Below, in pieces: positions 63,495-64,000 of a stretch of DNA of 64,000 bases (its first letter is position 1; each line of letters begins with the position of its first letter). A program made the translations under genes and the position numbers. This DNA comes from Tsukamurella sp. M9C (GTDB lineage Bacteria > Actinomycetota > Actinomycetes > Mycobacteriales > Mycobacteriaceae): assembly GCF_020169415.1 (NCBI RefSeq), contig NZ_JAIULG010000012.1:24305-88304 (forward strand), given 5' to 3'. Below the pieces are notes generated by a model that was given only the letters and a program-made list of their open reading frames with translations, made no database searches and had not been told where the DNA came from.

Positions 63495-64000
63495 ATGGCC
63501 AGGAGAAACTGGTCCTTCCGCATCACGATCGCCGCGCTCGTCGCGGCCCTGACCGCGACGTGCCTGGCCGCGACGGCGAGCGCGGACACCACCGTCGGCC
63601 CCTCGGGCATGACCGTGACCCCGTCCGGCGCCGGCGGCCAGGTCTCCGACTGGCGTGCCGGCACCGTCATGAAGATCTGGAGCAGCGGCGGCGTCTCGAT
63701 CCCCGTCGTCACGGCGAACGCCGGCGGGAAGTTGGAGGTCCGCGCGCGCGGGGAGATCTGTCGCGGTGCGCCCGTGATGGCGGTCAAACGCGCGGGCGTC
63801 ACCCTTGCCACGCTCACCCTCGCGTCCGGGTGGAACACCTACTCCGTCGGGCTCGGTGCCCAGACGGGCTCGAGTCCCGTGACCCTGGAGTTCACCAACG
63901 ACTACCGGTGGTGGTTCTGCGACCGGAACCCGTACATCGCGAGCGTCGCGGTTCGCGACGGTGCGGTGACCCCGACTCCCACGCCCACCCCGACACCGAC
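63495..64000 (+). CDS. Secreted carbohydrate-binding protein, N-terminal part
   Basis: The frame starts at an ATG with GAGGAG before it and runs off the right edge after 168 residues. It has a Sec signal (MARRNWSFRITIAALVAALT, cleavage likely after ASA at residue 30). The domain that follows (GGKLEVRARGEICRGAP, VTLEFTNDYRWWFCDRNPYIASVAV) fits a xylan-binding-like Ca-dependent module such as CBM60, with two cysteines able to pair. The visible part ends in a Pro/Thr linker (TPTPTPTPT), so a catalytic domain, probably a glycoside hydrolase, should follow outside the window. Family match is by pattern. Confidence 0.75.
   Translation, partial: MARRNWSFRITIAALVAALTATCLAATASADTTVGPSGMTVTPSGAGGQVSDWRAGTVMKIWSSGGVSIPVVTANAGGKLEVRARGEICRGAPVMAVKRAGVTLATLTLASGWNTYSVGLGAQTGSSPVTLEFTNDYRWWFCDRNPYIASVAVRDGAVTPTPTPTPTP

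Noticed and set aside
63464..63838. Minus-strand 124-codon frame
   Set aside because: It is antisense to the secreted protein, which has a signal peptide, ribosome site and domain pattern.

Overview
The window is strongly GC-rich, densely coded DNA from an actinobacterium of the order Mycobacteriales. Its gene order matches the Mycobacterium tuberculosis trehalase/subI-cysTWA/cysH-sirA/hemW/hrcA-dnaJ2-rsmE/phoH-ybeY-era-recO-uppS/zur-smtB/glyS/dgt/dnaG neighbourhood, as I recall it. The extra genes (GH38 alpha-mannosidase, alkB-rubredoxin operon, DUF222/HNH protein, AT-poor codon use) suggest a Tsukamurella-like genus, but that is an inference: no rRNA lies in the window.

Region 1-15.5 kb is accessory and metabolic: an AlkZ-like winged-helix protein cut by the left edge, a nitronate monooxygenase, three small membrane proteins of one style, a pentapeptide-repeat protein, an M3 metallopeptidase, a DUF222/HNH protein, an HxlR regulator divergent from a DUF1761 membrane protein, a phosphotransferase, a 50-residue membrane protein, a GH38 alpha-mannosidase and a GH15 trehalase. 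Region 15.5-29 kb is sulfur assimilation: two small membrane proteins, the sulfate importer subI-cysT-cysW-cysA (+), an Eis-like acetyltransferase, a MarR/PfpI pair with a nested operator, and the operon sirA-cysH-cysD-cysN (-), preceded by a 29-codon leader peptide carrying the motif RRHIDYLRVCSSGCR. Together these import sulfate, activate it to APS, reduce it to sulfite and then to sulfide.

Region 28-43.5 kb is housekeeping: hemW, two SIMPL-domain proteins, hrcA-dnaJ-rsmE, a hydrolase, the overlapping phoH-ybeY-CBS protein-degenerate cytidine deaminase-era series, three hypothetical genes on the other strand, and recO-uppS plus a small partner. Region 43.5-49.1 kb holds an ohrR-ohr-oxidoreductase peroxide operon and, divergently, the alkane-oxidation operon alkB-rubA-rubA-rubB-tetR, whose genes mostly overlap by 4 nt. 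Region 49.1-56.9 kb holds zur-smtB, glyS, an LpqH-like lipoprotein, a cold-shock protein, dgt, dnaG and a YggS protein. Region 56.9-64 kb holds an Imm51-like membrane protein, a DUF5685 protein with a cysteine-rich tail, a methyltransferase divergent from an HxlR regulator, a long-form GAPDH, a twin P-loop protein, a CAU tRNA and the start of a secreted carbohydrate-binding protein.

One pattern runs through the whole window. About twenty genes on both strands have a TANNNT-like hexamer that ends 5-7 nt before the start codon and no Shine-Dalgarno, which is the layout of leaderless transcripts. Genes inside operons or with a clear AGGAGG lack it. I used this pattern to choose several starts. 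No CRISPR array, insertion sequence, prophage or rRNA was seen, and no gap without a gene exceeds 300 bases.
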